From positions 62,001 to 126,000 of the forward strand of contig JAJOJJ010000022.1 of NCBI GenBank assembly GCA_021208685.1: 64,000 bases of DNA, written 5' to 3'. Below the pieces are notes generated by a model that saw only the letters and a list, made by a program, of their open reading frames with translations, ran no database searches and was not told the origin of the DNA. Made by a program: the position numbers and the translations under genes. Position 1 is the first letter of the stretch; each line of letters opens with the position of its first letter. This stretch comes from Saccharospirillaceae bacterium (GTDB lineage Bacteria > Pseudomonadota > Gammaproteobacteria > Pseudomonadales > Oceanobacteraceae). Below are positions 55,289 to 64,000 of the stretch, in pieces.

Positions 55289-56055
55289 TGAACGACATCC
55301 GCGTATTACTGGTGGATGATGAAGACGATTTCCGCGCACCTGTTGCCCTGATTTTAGCCAATCAGGGGATGGATGTACGCCAGGCTGATTCTGCTGAATC
55401 CATGCATGACATCCTGCACAGCTTCAGCCCGGATGTCATTGTACTGGATGTGAATCTTCCCGGAGAAAACGGCTTTGAAGCCGCCCGTCGTCTTAAACAG
55501 AAGCGCTGCGGAAAAATTATTTTGCTGACGGCTTATGGTGCTCTGGAGGACCGGTTAGAGGGGCTGAGTACCGGTGCTGATTATTATCTGGCGAAACCTG
55601 TCGATAGCCGTGAACTGGTGCTGATTATTAAAAATCTGGCTGAAGCACGAAAGCATGAGGCCGTCATTGCACAGCAACAGGAACCTTCACCGGCACTTAG
55701 CGCATTCACATACGGTGAGCCGGTATGGTTGCTCAGGCTTGCCGAATGGGAAATTTCATTGCCGCCCGACACAACCCAAAGCCTGAATTTATCGGAACTG
55801 AAATTACTGCTGAAACTGGCAGGGTCGCCGGGAACCGCGATACCCCGCAAAGAACTTTATGCTGCTCTCGGCTTTAAGGATTATGCTCCGGCCACCCGCA
55901 GTCTGGATGTGATGGTTTCGCGCTTACGTCGCCGCTGTAAAGCTCAGGGGCAGGAAATGCCCATTAAAACCGTCCATAGCATTGGCTATTCCTTTAACGG
56001 CGCAATTCAGATTATTGGTGACTCCGCCCTGGCCGCTGAAGTTGAGGCAATGTGA
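55288..56055 (+). CDS. Two-component response regulator, winged-helix output
   Basis: A 255-residue OmpR-like regulator. The receiver has acidic DDEDD, phospho-acceptor Asp54 in VIVLDVNLPGENG, LTAYG and the conserved lysine in YLAKPVD. The output domain carries LNLSELKLLLKLA ... RKELYAALG and RSLDVMVSRLRRRCKAQG, a winged helix. It forms a pair with the histidine kinase directly upstream. Confidence 0.95.
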   Translation: MNDIRVLLVDDEDDFRAPVALILANQGMDVRQADSAESMHDILHSFSPDVIVLDVNLPGENGFEAARRLKQKRCGKIILLTAYGALEDRLEGLSTGADYYLAKPVDSRELVLIIKNLAEARKHEAVIAQQQEPSPALSAFTYGEPVWLLRLAEWEISLPPDTTQSLNLSELKLLLKLAGSPGTAIPRKELYAALGFKDYAPATRSLDVMVSRLRRRCKAQGQEMPIKTVHSIGYSFNGAIQIIGDSALAAEVEAM

Positions 56056-56356
56056 TGATTGCTCAGCAATACCCGAGGCTGTAACCGGCGACAGGCAAAG
56101 GTACCTGACCCTCCAAACCACGACGGTACCTGCAGAAACGCGCTAATTTAATGATCATTGCGAGGAGACCCAGCGACGCGGTCAGCTTATTTATAAACCG
56201 CAAGACGGGAGATTGCTTTGTCGTACCTTCTGGTGCCTGCTAACACGAATGAAACAGCCTGCTGGCAATAACGGTGATGTCTGTTTGAGTGGGATGTCTG
56301 CCTGTATAAACAGCACTACGCACCACGACGGGGTCATGATATGAGCATTCCGCTTG
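56056..56356. other. Non-coding gap with a degraded REP-like repeat
   Basis: No gene. From 56155 to 56226 the sequence ATCATTGCGAGGAG ... GCGACGCGG ... CGGGAGATTGCTTTGTCG resembles the GAGGAG/GCGACGCGGCAATC palindromic repeats that are frequent in gammaproteobacterial genomes. Here the arms no longer pair well. Confidence 0.4.
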
Positions 56357-56485
56357 TCACATGCTCAGGTAGGCAATAAGAAACAGTACACCGGAGCTGA
56401 GCAGCGTCGCCCACATATGCACATGCAACATTTCGTTGTCGTTAAGTTCACACTCGACACATTCAGTTTCGTCCACCGCATTCAT
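56357..56485 (-). CDS. Small membrane protein with a CxxC motif (42 aa)
   Basis: The ORF MNAVDETECVECELNDNEML has a Cys-x-x-Cys pair at the N-terminus, then a hydrophobic helix (WATLLSSGVLFLIAYLSM) to its end. The ribosome site is weak. No family recognised; the composition and gap position make a real small protein plausible but not proven. Confidence 0.4.
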   Translation of the reverse strand: MNAVDETECVECELNDNEMLHVHMWATLLSSGVLFLIAYLSM

Positions 56486-56700
56486 CCCGATTGATCGTCA
56501 GATCACTCTATTTTAGAACACTTATGAACAACCGTTCTGTGACATATGGGCATTTTCGTAACGCTGATGTTCGGTTTTGTAAGCGCCAGTGACCATTCCG
56601 GCTGAGACACTGGCAACCGGAATCGGTTAACGCCTGAGGCAGGGAAAATGCAGAAACCCGGTAACCTCAGCAGGAGTGAGGACTGACAGACCCGAAGACA

Positions 56701-56717
56701 GCTCCGCTCAGCGGAGC
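56701..56717 (-). terminator. Hairpin overlapping the hydrolase stop codon
   Basis: GCTCCGC-TCA-GCGGAGC; the loop is the stop codon on the minus strand. No T run follows. Confidence 0.4.
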
Positions 56718-57571
56718 AGAAAGTTCTGTATAACGGTGATCTGATCACGCGCCATTAACATCGGCGCGTGGCCGATTCCGGGAAATTCCATCAGCTGAGT
56801 GTCGTTATGCTGCAGCATGCTGCGCGCCGTTTCAGCCAGCAGTAAATCCGATTCAGCACCACGGATCACCAGCACCGGACAGTGCACCGCCATCCACACC
56901 GCTGATAAATCCACATCGCCAGTCACTGCGGCAAAGCCATCGGCAATGGCCGGGTCGTAACGCAGGCGTAATCCAGCGTCACAGCTCTCAGTGCCATGCA
57001 GCGCCAGATGCGCCCATTGCTCATCGGTCAGCGGGCCGAAAGGTTTGGCAACCTGACGCAAATACTGTTCGGCGTCATCAACATGAGCAAAATACGGCGC
57101 TTTGCCCACATACTGCCCCAGCCGTGCCAGCGCACGGTAGGGAATAAAGGGCCCGACATCATTCAGCACCAGCCTGCCGATGGTGTCACCGGGAGCGGCG
57201 GCCAGCATCATGCCGATCAGGCCGCCCATCGAGGTGCCTACCCAATCACAAGCGCTGACGCCGTGCTCGACAAACAGATGCGCCAACAATTGCTGCATCT
57301 GTGCGATATACAGCGGATAGCCATACAGCTCTGGCTGTTGCAGCCAGTCGCTGTCACCCCGGCCCAGCACATCCGGGCAGATAACGCGGTAATGCTCTGC
57401 CAGCTTTTCAGCCAGAACATCAAAGTCGCGGCTGTTACGGGTCAGGCCATGAACACAGAGCAGCAAGGGCTGTTGTTCGTGCAGGCTGTTATGCCACTGC
57501 ATATAGGCCATGCTGCGCGTCCCTTCCGGGGTCTGAATATCCAGCCGGTGCTGGTTGTGCAGGATGCTCAT
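56708..57571 (-). CDS. Alpha/beta hydrolase
   Basis: A 287-residue hydrolase: oxyanion block CVHGLTRNSRDFD, nucleophile Ser in GTSMGGLIGM, Asp in VIRGAESDLL and His in GIGHAPML. I start at MSILHNQHRL, with GGAGAG just before; the frame is open 66 bases upstream, overlapping the end of recQ. Substrate unknown. It follows recQ by 35 bases on the same strand. Confidence 0.88.
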   Translation of the reverse strand: MSILHNQHRLDIQTPEGTRSMAYMQWHNSLHEQQPLLLCVHGLTRNSRDFDVLAEKLAEHYRVICPDVLGRGDSDWLQQPELYGYPLYIAQMQQLLAHLFVEHGVSACDWVGTSMGGLIGMMLAAAPGDTIGRLVLNDVGPFIPYRALARLGQYVGKAPYFAHVDDAEQYLRQVAKPFGPLTDEQWAHLALHGTESCDAGLRLRYDPAIADGFAAVTGDVDLSAVWMAVHCPVLVIRGAESDLLLAETARSMLQHNDTQLMEFPGIGHAPMLMARDQITVIQNFLLR

Positions 57572-57606
57572 ACTCTCTCCATGGCGAACGCCGGTAAGCC
57601 TGACGT

Positions 57607-59604
57607 TTAAGAAATCTGCAGGCTTTGCTGCAACCACTGCTTCACTTGCGCGTAGGGCTGCTGTTCAAGCTTGCCCATGGCACCCAGCGAACGGGCTTTT
57701 ATTTTGCTCAGCCAGGGCACATAAATACCACATAAATAGCGGGTTAACAGCTCAACTGAAGCGGGCTGGCCAAACTGTGCCTGAATAGCCTGCTGCACCG
57801 GAGCACACAGCGCGCGGGCATCCAGCCCGGCAAAATACCCCTGTGTATTGCGTACCGGCCAGGGCTGATGCTGACCACGGCAGACCGAACAGCGGCCACA
57901 GTCGTCGCTCAGGTTATCGCTGAAATACCCGGCCAGCGTGCGGCTGATACAACGCGGCTGGCGGAATAATTCCAGCATATGCTGAATACGCTGAATTTCA
58001 CTCTGCTGTTTAGCAGCAAAGTGCTGATATAAATCCTGCGCCAGAGCGGGTAGCAATAAGGCAGTATTTACCCGGTACACATCGGTCATCTGTTTGCTTT
58101 CCAGCTGCAGCCAGCCTTTTTCCTGGCAATATTCCAGCGCCCGCAGTGCACGCAGCCGTGGTGGTACATCGCTGCCTGTCTGAGTCTGAGCCAGTGTCTG
58201 CTCCAGCGCCGGAATATTCAGCGTATACCAGCTGCGGCCTTTATCGCTGCTGTTTAAAACCGTGCGCAGAAACTGCTGCGGCTCTGGCTGAAAATGCGCC
58301 AGTAATGCTTCTTCGTTACCGTTAAGGCGGTATTTATATTCGGCAAAATAGCTGTATTGCGAGGTTAATACACCACGCATTTCCAGATTCACCAGTAAGG
58401 TTTTTAACGGTAATAATCGGATATTGCTGGCCGCCGACAGCGGTGTCATCAGCACTTCCCACTGACCATTCTGGGTTTGTTCACTGATGGTTTTCAGCAC
58501 CTGCTGAATACTGCTCAGCTCCGGTGTATCACCGTAGACAAAGTTTTCCAGTACCGTCAGGCCCGATTCATCACCAAGCATAATGCAGTCCGATGCTTTG
58601 CCATCGCGTCCGGCACGGCCAATTTCCTGACTGTAATTTTCGATCGACTTGGGCAGGTCGTAATGAATCACCTGGCGGATATTGCTTTTATCCACGCCCA
58701 TACCAAAGGCAATGGTGGCGACAATCACCGGCGTATTACCGCGCATAAAGCGTTGCTGAATGGCATCGCGCTCTTCGTGACCAATACCGGCATGATAGGC
58801 TTCAACCGCAAACGGCAGCTGAGTATTGAGTGCGGCGGCGACCTCCTCGGCAGTGTTCTGCAGGGTGACATAAATAACCGCGGCAAAATCCTCGTGTTTT
58901 TCTGCACTCTTTTTCGCCAGATAATTCAGCCAGGTGGCGCATTTGGCAACGCGCTCATGCTCTGCCGTTGGTTGGGCCAGTAAGCGTAAATTCGGCCGGT
59001 AAAAGCCGGTGCAGACCACATGCCCGGGTTGAATAGCAAAATGTTTCTGCATATCGGCAATCACTGCCGTGGTTGCCGTCGCCGTTAACAGCAACACCTG
59101 TGGAATAGCAAATTCACGGCAGTAATCGGGCAGTTTTAAATAATCCGGGCGGAAATTATGCCCCCATTCTGAGATACAGTGGGCCTCATCGACCACCAGC
59201 AACGAAATGGGAATCTGCTGAATAAACTGGCGGAAGCGCTCATTTTTAAGACGCTCAACCGACACCATTAATATTTTAATGCTGCCGCTGCGCACGCCGT
59301 TCATCACTTCCTGGGCTTCGTCCCGGCTCTGGGCAGAATCAATGGTCGCTGCGGCAATGCCTTTGCTGCGTAAAAACTGCACCTGATCCTGCATTAATGC
59401 CAGCAGAGGCGAAATCACCAGCGTTAAATTTGGCAGTAATAATGCCGGCAGCTGATAGCAGAGCGATTTACCTGAGCCGGTCGGAAAAATTGCCGCCGCA
59501 GAATGCCCGGCCAGTAATGCCTCAACCACCGGCTGCTGCCCCGGGCGCAGACCAGAAAAACCAAACTGCGCCTGTAATACCGCCTGCCAGTTCATATTTG
59601 TCAT
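57607..59604 (-). CDS. recQ: RecQ-family ATP-dependent DNA helicase
   Basis: A 665-residue 3'-5' DNA helicase. Walker A is PTGSGKS at 41-47, DEAH at 139-142 in VVDEAHCISEWGHNFRPDY, and motif VI QEIGRAGRDG. The zinc module includes CGRCSVCRG. The region after it (LDARALCAPVQQAIQAQFG) is not a clear HRDC domain, so it may be a paralogue rather than the canonical repair RecQ. It lies 3 bases after the AraC-type gene. Confidence 0.92.
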   Translation of the reverse strand: MTNMNWQAVLQAQFGFSGLRPGQQPVVEALLAGHSAAAIFPTGSGKSLCYQLPALLLPNLTLVISPLLALMQDQVQFLRSKGIAAATIDSAQSRDEAQEVMNGVRSGSIKILMVSVERLKNERFRQFIQQIPISLLVVDEAHCISEWGHNFRPDYLKLPDYCREFAIPQVLLLTATATTAVIADMQKHFAIQPGHVVCTGFYRPNLRLLAQPTAEHERVAKCATWLNYLAKKSAEKHEDFAAVIYVTLQNTAEEVAAALNTQLPFAVEAYHAGIGHEERDAIQQRFMRGNTPVIVATIAFGMGVDKSNIRQVIHYDLPKSIENYSQEIGRAGRDGKASDCIMLGDESGLTVLENFVYGDTPELSSIQQVLKTISEQTQNGQWEVLMTPLSAASNIRLLPLKTLLVNLEMRGVLTSQYSYFAEYKYRLNGNEEALLAHFQPEPQQFLRTVLNSSDKGRSWYTLNIPALEQTLAQTQTGSDVPPRLRALRALEYCQEKGWLQLESKQMTDVYRVNTALLLPALAQDLYQHFAAKQQSEIQRIQHMLELFRQPRCISRTLAGYFSDNLSDDCGRCSVCRGQHQPWPVRNTQGYFAGLDARALCAPVQQAIQAQFGQPASVELLTRYLCGIYVPWLSKIKARSLGAMGKLEQQPYAQVKQWLQQSLQIS

Positions 59605-59607
59605 ACA

Positions 59608-60650
59608 TTAATCCTTATGCTCAGACGCATGGTTATGCGCTTGATGTTTGCGGTACGCCAGCGGGCTGCAGTGTTGCCAGCGTTTAAAAGCCCGTGAAAA
59701 CGTGCCCTGATTGCGATACCCCAGCAACATGGAAACCTCCAGCAGACTGAGGCTGTGATCAGCCAGATACTGACGGGCTAATTGTTCACGGGTGCGATCC
59801 AGCAAGGCTTTCCAGCTCAGATTTTTTTCATCCAGGCGCCGCTGTAAGGTTCTCACCGAACAGTACAGACGCGGTGCCAGCGATTCGATGGTCGCTTCGC
59901 CTTCCGGCAGCAAGCGCACCACTTCGGCCTGCAGCTGGCGCAGAAATTCATCCGACTCCGGCACCGCCCGTAACATCGACAGCGCCTGCTCTTCCAACAG
60001 ATGCCGTAACCCCGGCTCACCGCGCATGAGTGGCAAACTCAGTACATCAACGCTGAATACCAGACGGATGCGGTCACTCTCCATCTGTACCGGGCAGCCA
60101 AAAAATTCTTCCAGAGCCTGCAGGTGCTGCGGGCTACAGCGATGACTGAAGTGCACTTCCCGTAAGGCAACATCCCGCACCAGATTCTGACGGGTAATAT
60201 GCACCAGCGCGGCAATGGCCGTTTCGTCGACCAGTGCCATGCCGGGTAACGGCTGCCAGGCAATTTCAACACACGCAGTGCCCGCCACGCTGCGGCTGCG
60301 AATCTGCGCCACTGACGCACCATAAAATAAGCGCTCAAAACGCTGATAGCTCAGCAACGCCTGCCCAAGATTGTCGCAGGCCGCCGCCAGATAGCCCAAT
60401 ACGCCGGTGTGCTGAAGCGTCACCAGACGTGCTAACGCCAGAGAGCCGCCTGATCCTGCGGGCGCAGGGCAAACGCCGCCTCCAGCATCTTTGCCCAGTC
60501 GTTAATCGGTACATTATCGGTCGGCCCGTAGGCGGCAACAGCCGCGCGCAATGCCGGAGCATCCAGCGCATATTGATCAAGCCAGTCGGTCAGCAACCGG
60601 ACCCAGCTGCCGGTGACACGGACAATACCTGCATCTTGTGGAGTTGGCAT
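59608..60650 (-). pseudogene. AraC-family regulator interrupted by a frameshift
   Basis: Two frames make one protein. The first (60432-60650) gives MPTPQDAGIVRVTG ... ALRPQDQA and then stops; the second gives LARLVTLQHTGVLGYLAAAC through the AraC-type DNA-binding domain (EVSMLLGYRNQGTFSRAFKRW). Reading ...QDQA-GSLALARLV across 60439-60450, with one G added, restores the usual N-terminal domain of OruR-like AraC regulators, about 346 residues. It is intact otherwise. Sequencing error or real mutation; the second frame alone begins at a GTG and keeps the HTH. Confidence 0.75.
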
Positions 60651-60739
60651 GAAATGCTAAAAACCTGGCACGAGAAAGTCATTTTGCTTTTCAGTTTCCC
60701 GGTAGATTAGCCAGCATGTCAAACCCAGCGGAGAAAAAG

Positions 60740-61600
60740 ATGGACGACTTCTTACACGCCCTTCTGTTTATTGTTCTGGCCGGCCCGGTATTCTTTGCCG
60801 TGATGTTTGCCGAACGCGCCTGGCTGATACGCCAGGGAAAAACCGATGCCTACGATCTGAAGGAATCGGCGGCCAATATCGGCACCGGCCTGATTTATAA
60901 AGTACTCGATGCGCTGTCGATTATTTTTATCGGTTCCGTAATTTATCTGGCTGTGCACAGCTATGGCTTTCAGTGGCAATCATCATCGCCACTGCTGAAT
61001 TTTATTCTGCTGATGGTACTGGTCGATTTTAATTTCTACTGGGTGCACCGCTTTATGCACAAAGTGCGTTACGGCTGGGCCGGACACTGGGTACACCACA
61101 GTTCAGAGCGTTTTAATTTTTCCACCGCACTGCGGCAGACGCCGGTTGTGTCCTTTAACGGTATTATGCTGGTTGCCATGCTGCCTGCGGCGGTGATTGG
61201 TTTCAGCCTTGAACAGGCCGTGATTGCCCTCGAACTGAATCTGTTCTTCCAGTTTTTCGTCCATACCGAAGTGGTGCGCAAACTGCCACGCTGGTTTGAA
61301 TTGGTATTTAATACACCCTCGCACCACCGCGTGCATCACGGCAGTAACCCAAAGCAGATCGATACCAATTTTGCCGGTGTGCTGATTATCTGGGATCGTT
61401 TATTCGGCACCTTTGTCGATGAAAAAGACGCAGGCGAAATCCGTTATGGCGTCGATTTCCGCCCAGCTAACAGTCTGAATCCGTTTCGGTTAGTGATCGC
61501 CGAGTTTGTCAGTATGTGGCGCGATATTCTGCACTACCGCGATATACGCATTCTGTGGAAACACCCATCCTGGGTAGAAGAGCATTACGGCCGAAAATAA
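60740..61600 (+). CDS. Sterol desaturase/fatty acid hydroxylase family protein
   Basis: A 286-residue integral-membrane di-iron enzyme with the three histidine clusters HRFMH, HWVHHSSE and HRVHH, plus a further His in HTEVVRKL. Three or four membrane helices (FLHALLFIVLAGPVFFAVMF, LSIIFIGSVIYLAV, LLNFILLMVLVDF). Substrate unknown. I take the ATG with GGAG six bases before; another ATG 24 bases upstream (60716) is in frame. Divergent from the AraC-type gene. Confidence 0.88.
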   Translation: MDDFLHALLFIVLAGPVFFAVMFAERAWLIRQGKTDAYDLKESAANIGTGLIYKVLDALSIIFIGSVIYLAVHSYGFQWQSSSPLLNFILLMVLVDFNFYWVHRFMHKVRYGWAGHWVHHSSERFNFSTALRQTPVVSFNGIMLVAMLPAAVIGFSLEQAVIALELNLFFQFFVHTEVVRKLPRWFELVFNTPSHHRVHHGSNPKQIDTNFAGVLIIWDRLFGTFVDEKDAGEIRYGVDFRPANSLNPFRLVIAEFVSMWRDILHYRDIRILWKHPSWVEEHYGRK

Positions 61601-61609
61601 GGCATTTAT

Positions 61610-61678
61610 GAGAAGGACTTGAAGAGACGGACTTGAAGAGAGGGATTTTAAGAGAAGGATTCAAGACTCCGGGTTCAA
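61610..61678. repeat. Degenerate 14-base tandem repeat, five units
   Basis: Units: GAGAAGGACTTGAA, GAGACGGACTTGAA, GAGAGGGATTTTAA, GAGAAGGATTCAA (13), GACTCCGGGTTCAA. They lie just after the desaturase stop and before a hairpin. Confidence 0.75.
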
Positions 61679-61700
61679 TACGCTGCCCTACAGCGTATTG
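61676..61700. terminator. Hairpin between convergent genes
   Basis: CAATACGCTG-CCCTA-CAGCGTATTG, a perfect 10-bp stem with no T run, between the desaturase and the following minus-strand gene. A possible bidirectional terminator. Confidence 0.5.
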
Positions 61701-61725
61701 AACAACGCCGGGATAACTCCGCGTG

Positions 61726-62820
61726 CTATTGCGCTGAAGTCATCCCTTTCACCATAGACAACAGGCTTTCAGGGTGAGCGTTTGAGAGCAATGTGTAACG
61801 GATGCCCTTATGGTCAAAGGCTAAATGCGCAAAGAGCGGAAACTGGCTGAGCAGCACCGGCGTATTGCCAATGGTCAGCGACACGGCGGGGACGGTTACC
61901 GGCTGGCTTCCCTCTGGTGTGGCAATCGCCAGCAGAAAGAATTTATCGCCATAGTAATACGCCGCACTGCTGTTGCTTTGCTGATAAAACTTACGCTGAG
62001 AGAAACCCCAGGTATTATTTTTATCCTCCGGCCAGACAATGTTATTAGCCGTCTTTTTACTCAGCTCTTTCTGCAACAGGGCTTTCTTACTTAAATCCAA
62101 AACCCTTACCTGAGTATTCTGCGGTAACGTAATATCCGGCAGCGTCAGGCCTTCCTTATTGAATTCGATGCTGTTATTTCTGATGGTCGATTCAACACCA
62201 TGGTTAAATACAAACCGCGCCTGCATAAACAGAGAATGGTGATAATCGACAAAGGCTTCAATCTTTCTGATTTCATCGCTTTCATTCTTCGCGACAAAAT
62301 CGATACCGACCGCCAGACGGTCAGCAACGTGAATAGACGGCGTAAAGGTCTGCCCGTAATGTTCTTTGTTGAACAGATAGATGTCTTTGATTGTCTCCAG
62401 AGAACCACCCGCCTGATAAGCCTCAAGCCCTCTGACAATCAATGCCCGCTGGTTCGGTTTATCATGCAGGGTAATAACCCCACCACGCTGGCTGACTTCA
62501 ATACCACTGAGAGAATCCGGCTGCAGCACCGCCTGATAAAAGCCATCCGGTTTTTTAAACAGCACATCACTGATAACCGCAGCACCAGCGCCTGCCTGAT
62601 CCTGCTCTGTTTGCGTCTGCTCTGTTTGCGCCTGATAGTTATCAAACTTGGCCAGATTATCGTGGGTGCGGTTGATCCAGAAGCGGTCTTCACTGTTCGT
62701 ACCGGCATGAATATCCGCCAGACTGGCAGGGCTTAAGACAGCAGCACCAAGACAGAACGTCAGCCCGCTATTGGTAATAAAACGGGTGATAAAGCGGAAG
62801 ATTAAAGAATGAACATCCAT
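61726..62820 (-). CDS. Exported protein of unknown function
   Basis: A 364-residue protein with a signal peptide (cleavage near SPASLADIHA). An N-terminal Gln/Thr-rich stretch (YQAQTEQTQTEQDQAGAG) precedes a beta-rich body: DVLFKKPDGFYQAVLQPD, VITLHDKPNQRALIVRG. The layout recalls lipoprotein-carrier or MucB-like folds, but I see no diagnostic motif. It lies downstream of the DUF817 gene on the same strand, convergent with the desaturase. Confidence 0.6.
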   Translation of the reverse strand: MDVHSLIFRFITRFITNSGLTFCLGAAVLSPASLADIHAGTNSEDRFWINRTHDNLAKFDNYQAQTEQTQTEQDQAGAGAAVISDVLFKKPDGFYQAVLQPDSLSGIEVSQRGGVITLHDKPNQRALIVRGLEAYQAGGSLETIKDIYLFNKEHYGQTFTPSIHVADRLAVGIDFVAKNESDEIRKIEAFVDYHHSLFMQARFVFNHGVESTIRNNSIEFNKEGLTLPDITLPQNTQVRVLDLSKKALLQKELSKKTANNIVWPEDKNNTWGFSQRKFYQQSNSSAAYYYGDKFFLLAIATPEGSQPVTVPAVSLTIGNTPVLLSQFPLFAHLAFDHKGIRYTLLSNAHPESLLSMVKGMTSAQ

Positions 62821-62893
62821 ATTCCAGCCCTTAAGAGGTTAATCAGGATGCTCACACTAGCATGGTTTATTAAGGGAGGGTAACTCCTGGCTT

Positions 62894-63696
62894 TCAATCC
62901 ACTTCCTGTCGCACAGGTATCTCAATCCGGTTAATTAACGACACCAGCACAAAGCTCAGCAGCATCAGTAAATACCAGGAGGACAACTTGGCCAGCGGCA
63001 CCATGTGCCAGCCATTCTGCTGATTGGGGTAAATCCAGATATTGGTGTAGGTGGCGATATTTTCTGCCAGCCAGATAAACAGGGCCACCAGCAGCCAGCC
63101 AACCAGTAACGGCATATGGCGGTGCTCGCAGTGCATACGGAAATAAATATGGGTGCGGGCAAATAAAACGATGGTTGCGCCCAGCAGCAGCCAGCGCAGA
63201 TCCACAATAAAATGATGACTGAAGAAATTCAGGTAAATCAGAACCACAAGAATAATGGTCCAGCGGCGGCGCGGGTAATACGAATAACGGAAGTCGAATA
63301 TCCGCCATACGCGGGCAATATAGCTGCCCACGGCGCTGTACATAAAGCCGGTAAACAGCGGCACATTGCCGATGCCGAATACATAATCTTCGGGGTAAAC
63401 CCAGGAGCCGATAGCGTCTGAGGTTTTGAATAATTCCATCACGTGGCCACCAGATGGAATACGACGATCACCCAGGCTTCGCGCAGGGTTTCCAGCTTAA
63501 AGGCCAGCAACAGCAACTGAAAGGCGATGGCGGCGAGAAAAATAAAATCGTAACGGTGCAGGGATTCAAACGGATACCAGTAACGGGTAACGATCATTAC
63601 CAGTAATAGGAAGCCGCCGAACAGGCAGGCATAAGCCTGCTTCAGACCAAATAACCAGAACTCATGCAGCCACTCCCTGGCTTGATGATGTTGCAT
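62894..63696 (-). pseudogene. DUF817 family membrane protein split by a frameshift
   Basis: Two overlapping frames make one DUF817 protein: the N-terminal piece (63439-63696; [19 protein letters not shown] ... VFHLVAT) and the C-terminal piece (62894-63442; [16 protein letters not shown] ... [16 protein letters not shown]). Together they are 267 residues, the usual family length. Adding one base at 63440-63442 would join VFHLVAT to VMELFKT. Six or so membrane helices are predicted; function unknown. The stop and the next GTG overlap, so two peptides could be made. Confidence 0.75.
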
Positions 63697-63699
63697 GGT

Positions 63700-64000
63700 T
63701 TATTTCTTAACCGGCTCTTTTAAGGTCAGCGGACTGATATTACGGCTGACCAGTAAGTCCTGTGCTTTGTTCATCTTTGAACGGTCGGTAAAGGGGCCAA
63801 CAAATACCCGGTGCCAGGTACTGCCATTGACCGTTGATTCCTGACGGTAGGCATTGAGGCCTTCGAGCAGCAAGCTGGCACGCAGGCGCTCAGCATCATC
63901 AGCAGAGCGGAAAGAACCGGCCTGTAAACGATAGGTGTAATCCACTTCAGCGTCTTTTGGCGTCGATTTGTAGACATCGACTTTAGGGACTTCGACGGTC
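63700..64000 (-). CDS. SPOR-domain protein, C-terminal part (cut by window edge)
   Basis: About 100 codons are visible, in frame to the window edge. YTYRLQAGSFRSADDAERLRA followed by GLNAYRQ ... WHRVFVGPFTDRSKMNKAQDLL is a complete SPOR (peptidoglycan-binding) domain. The upstream part is missing, so FtsN or another SPOR protein cannot be decided. It stops 3 bases before the DUF817 reading frame begins. Confidence 0.85.
   Translation of the reverse strand, partial: TVEVPKVDVYKSTPKDAEVDYTYRLQAGSFRSADDAERLRASLLLEGLNAYRQESTVNGSTWHRVFVGPFTDRSKMNKAQDLLVSRNISPLTLKEPVKK

Noticed and set aside
61610..61678. Tandem repeat as a CRISPR array
   Set aside because: Units are 14 bases and adjoin without spacers; no cas genes are near.

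Overview
The window looks like the chromosome of a heterotrophic gammaproteobacterium, probably a marine Oceanospirillales or Pseudomonadales relative. The evidence is gene order: pilMNOPQ-aroK-aroB-damX-like-gltB, a divergent mrcA, hisBHAF close to mutY-yggX, and serA back to back with a D-2-hydroxyglutarate dehydrogenase are linkages known from Pseudomonas and its relatives. The core is moderately GC-rich. One stretch (about 26.7-37.0 kb) is visibly richer in AT and carries mobile-element genes.

Layout. (1) 1-10 kb, minus strand: type IV pilus assembly, shikimate pathway, DamX-like cell-division protein and the start of glutamate synthase. (2) 10-18 kb: PBP1A, D-2-hydroxyglutarate dehydrogenase/serA, and a TonB-dependent receptor. 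(3) 18-21 kb: hisBHAF. (4) 21-26.6 kb: PanZ-like acetyltransferase, an orphan MlaC-like protein, a GGDEF-EAL enzyme, mutY and yggX. (5) 26.7-37.0 kb: tRNA-Phe and a roughly 10-kb integrative element in its 3' end. The element carries a tyrosine integrase, small phage-type ORFs, a RadC-like/XRE module, a lipoprotein-membrane protein pair, a DUF5906-type helicase with two small DNA-binding proteins, a serine resolvase with a probable res site, and an orphan two-TM protein. Its right end carries two near-identical att copies 164 bp apart. (6) 37.1-42.9 kb: Na/Pi-cotransporter-like protein, coiled-coil protein, two mutually related proteins of unknown function and a DyP-type peroxidase. (7) 42.9-52.8 kb: TetR regulator and an acyclic-terpene utilisation (atu) cluster built round a biotin-dependent acyl-CoA carboxylase. 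(8) 52.8-64 kb: CLCA_X-type putative metalloprotease, a two-component system, alpha/beta hydrolase, recQ, a broken AraC-type regulator, a sterol-desaturase-like protein, an unknown exported protein, a split DUF817 protein and the end of a SPOR-domain protein.

Three genes (citronellyl-CoA dehydrogenase-like, AraC-type regulator, DUF817) are each interrupted by what looks like one missing base. In the dehydrogenase the break lies on an A6 run where a -1 slip would restore the protein exactly. These may be sequencing errors, true mutations or, in that one case, recoding. The most original material is the tRNA-Phe element with its doubled right end, and the DyP neighbourhood with its tandem paralogues.
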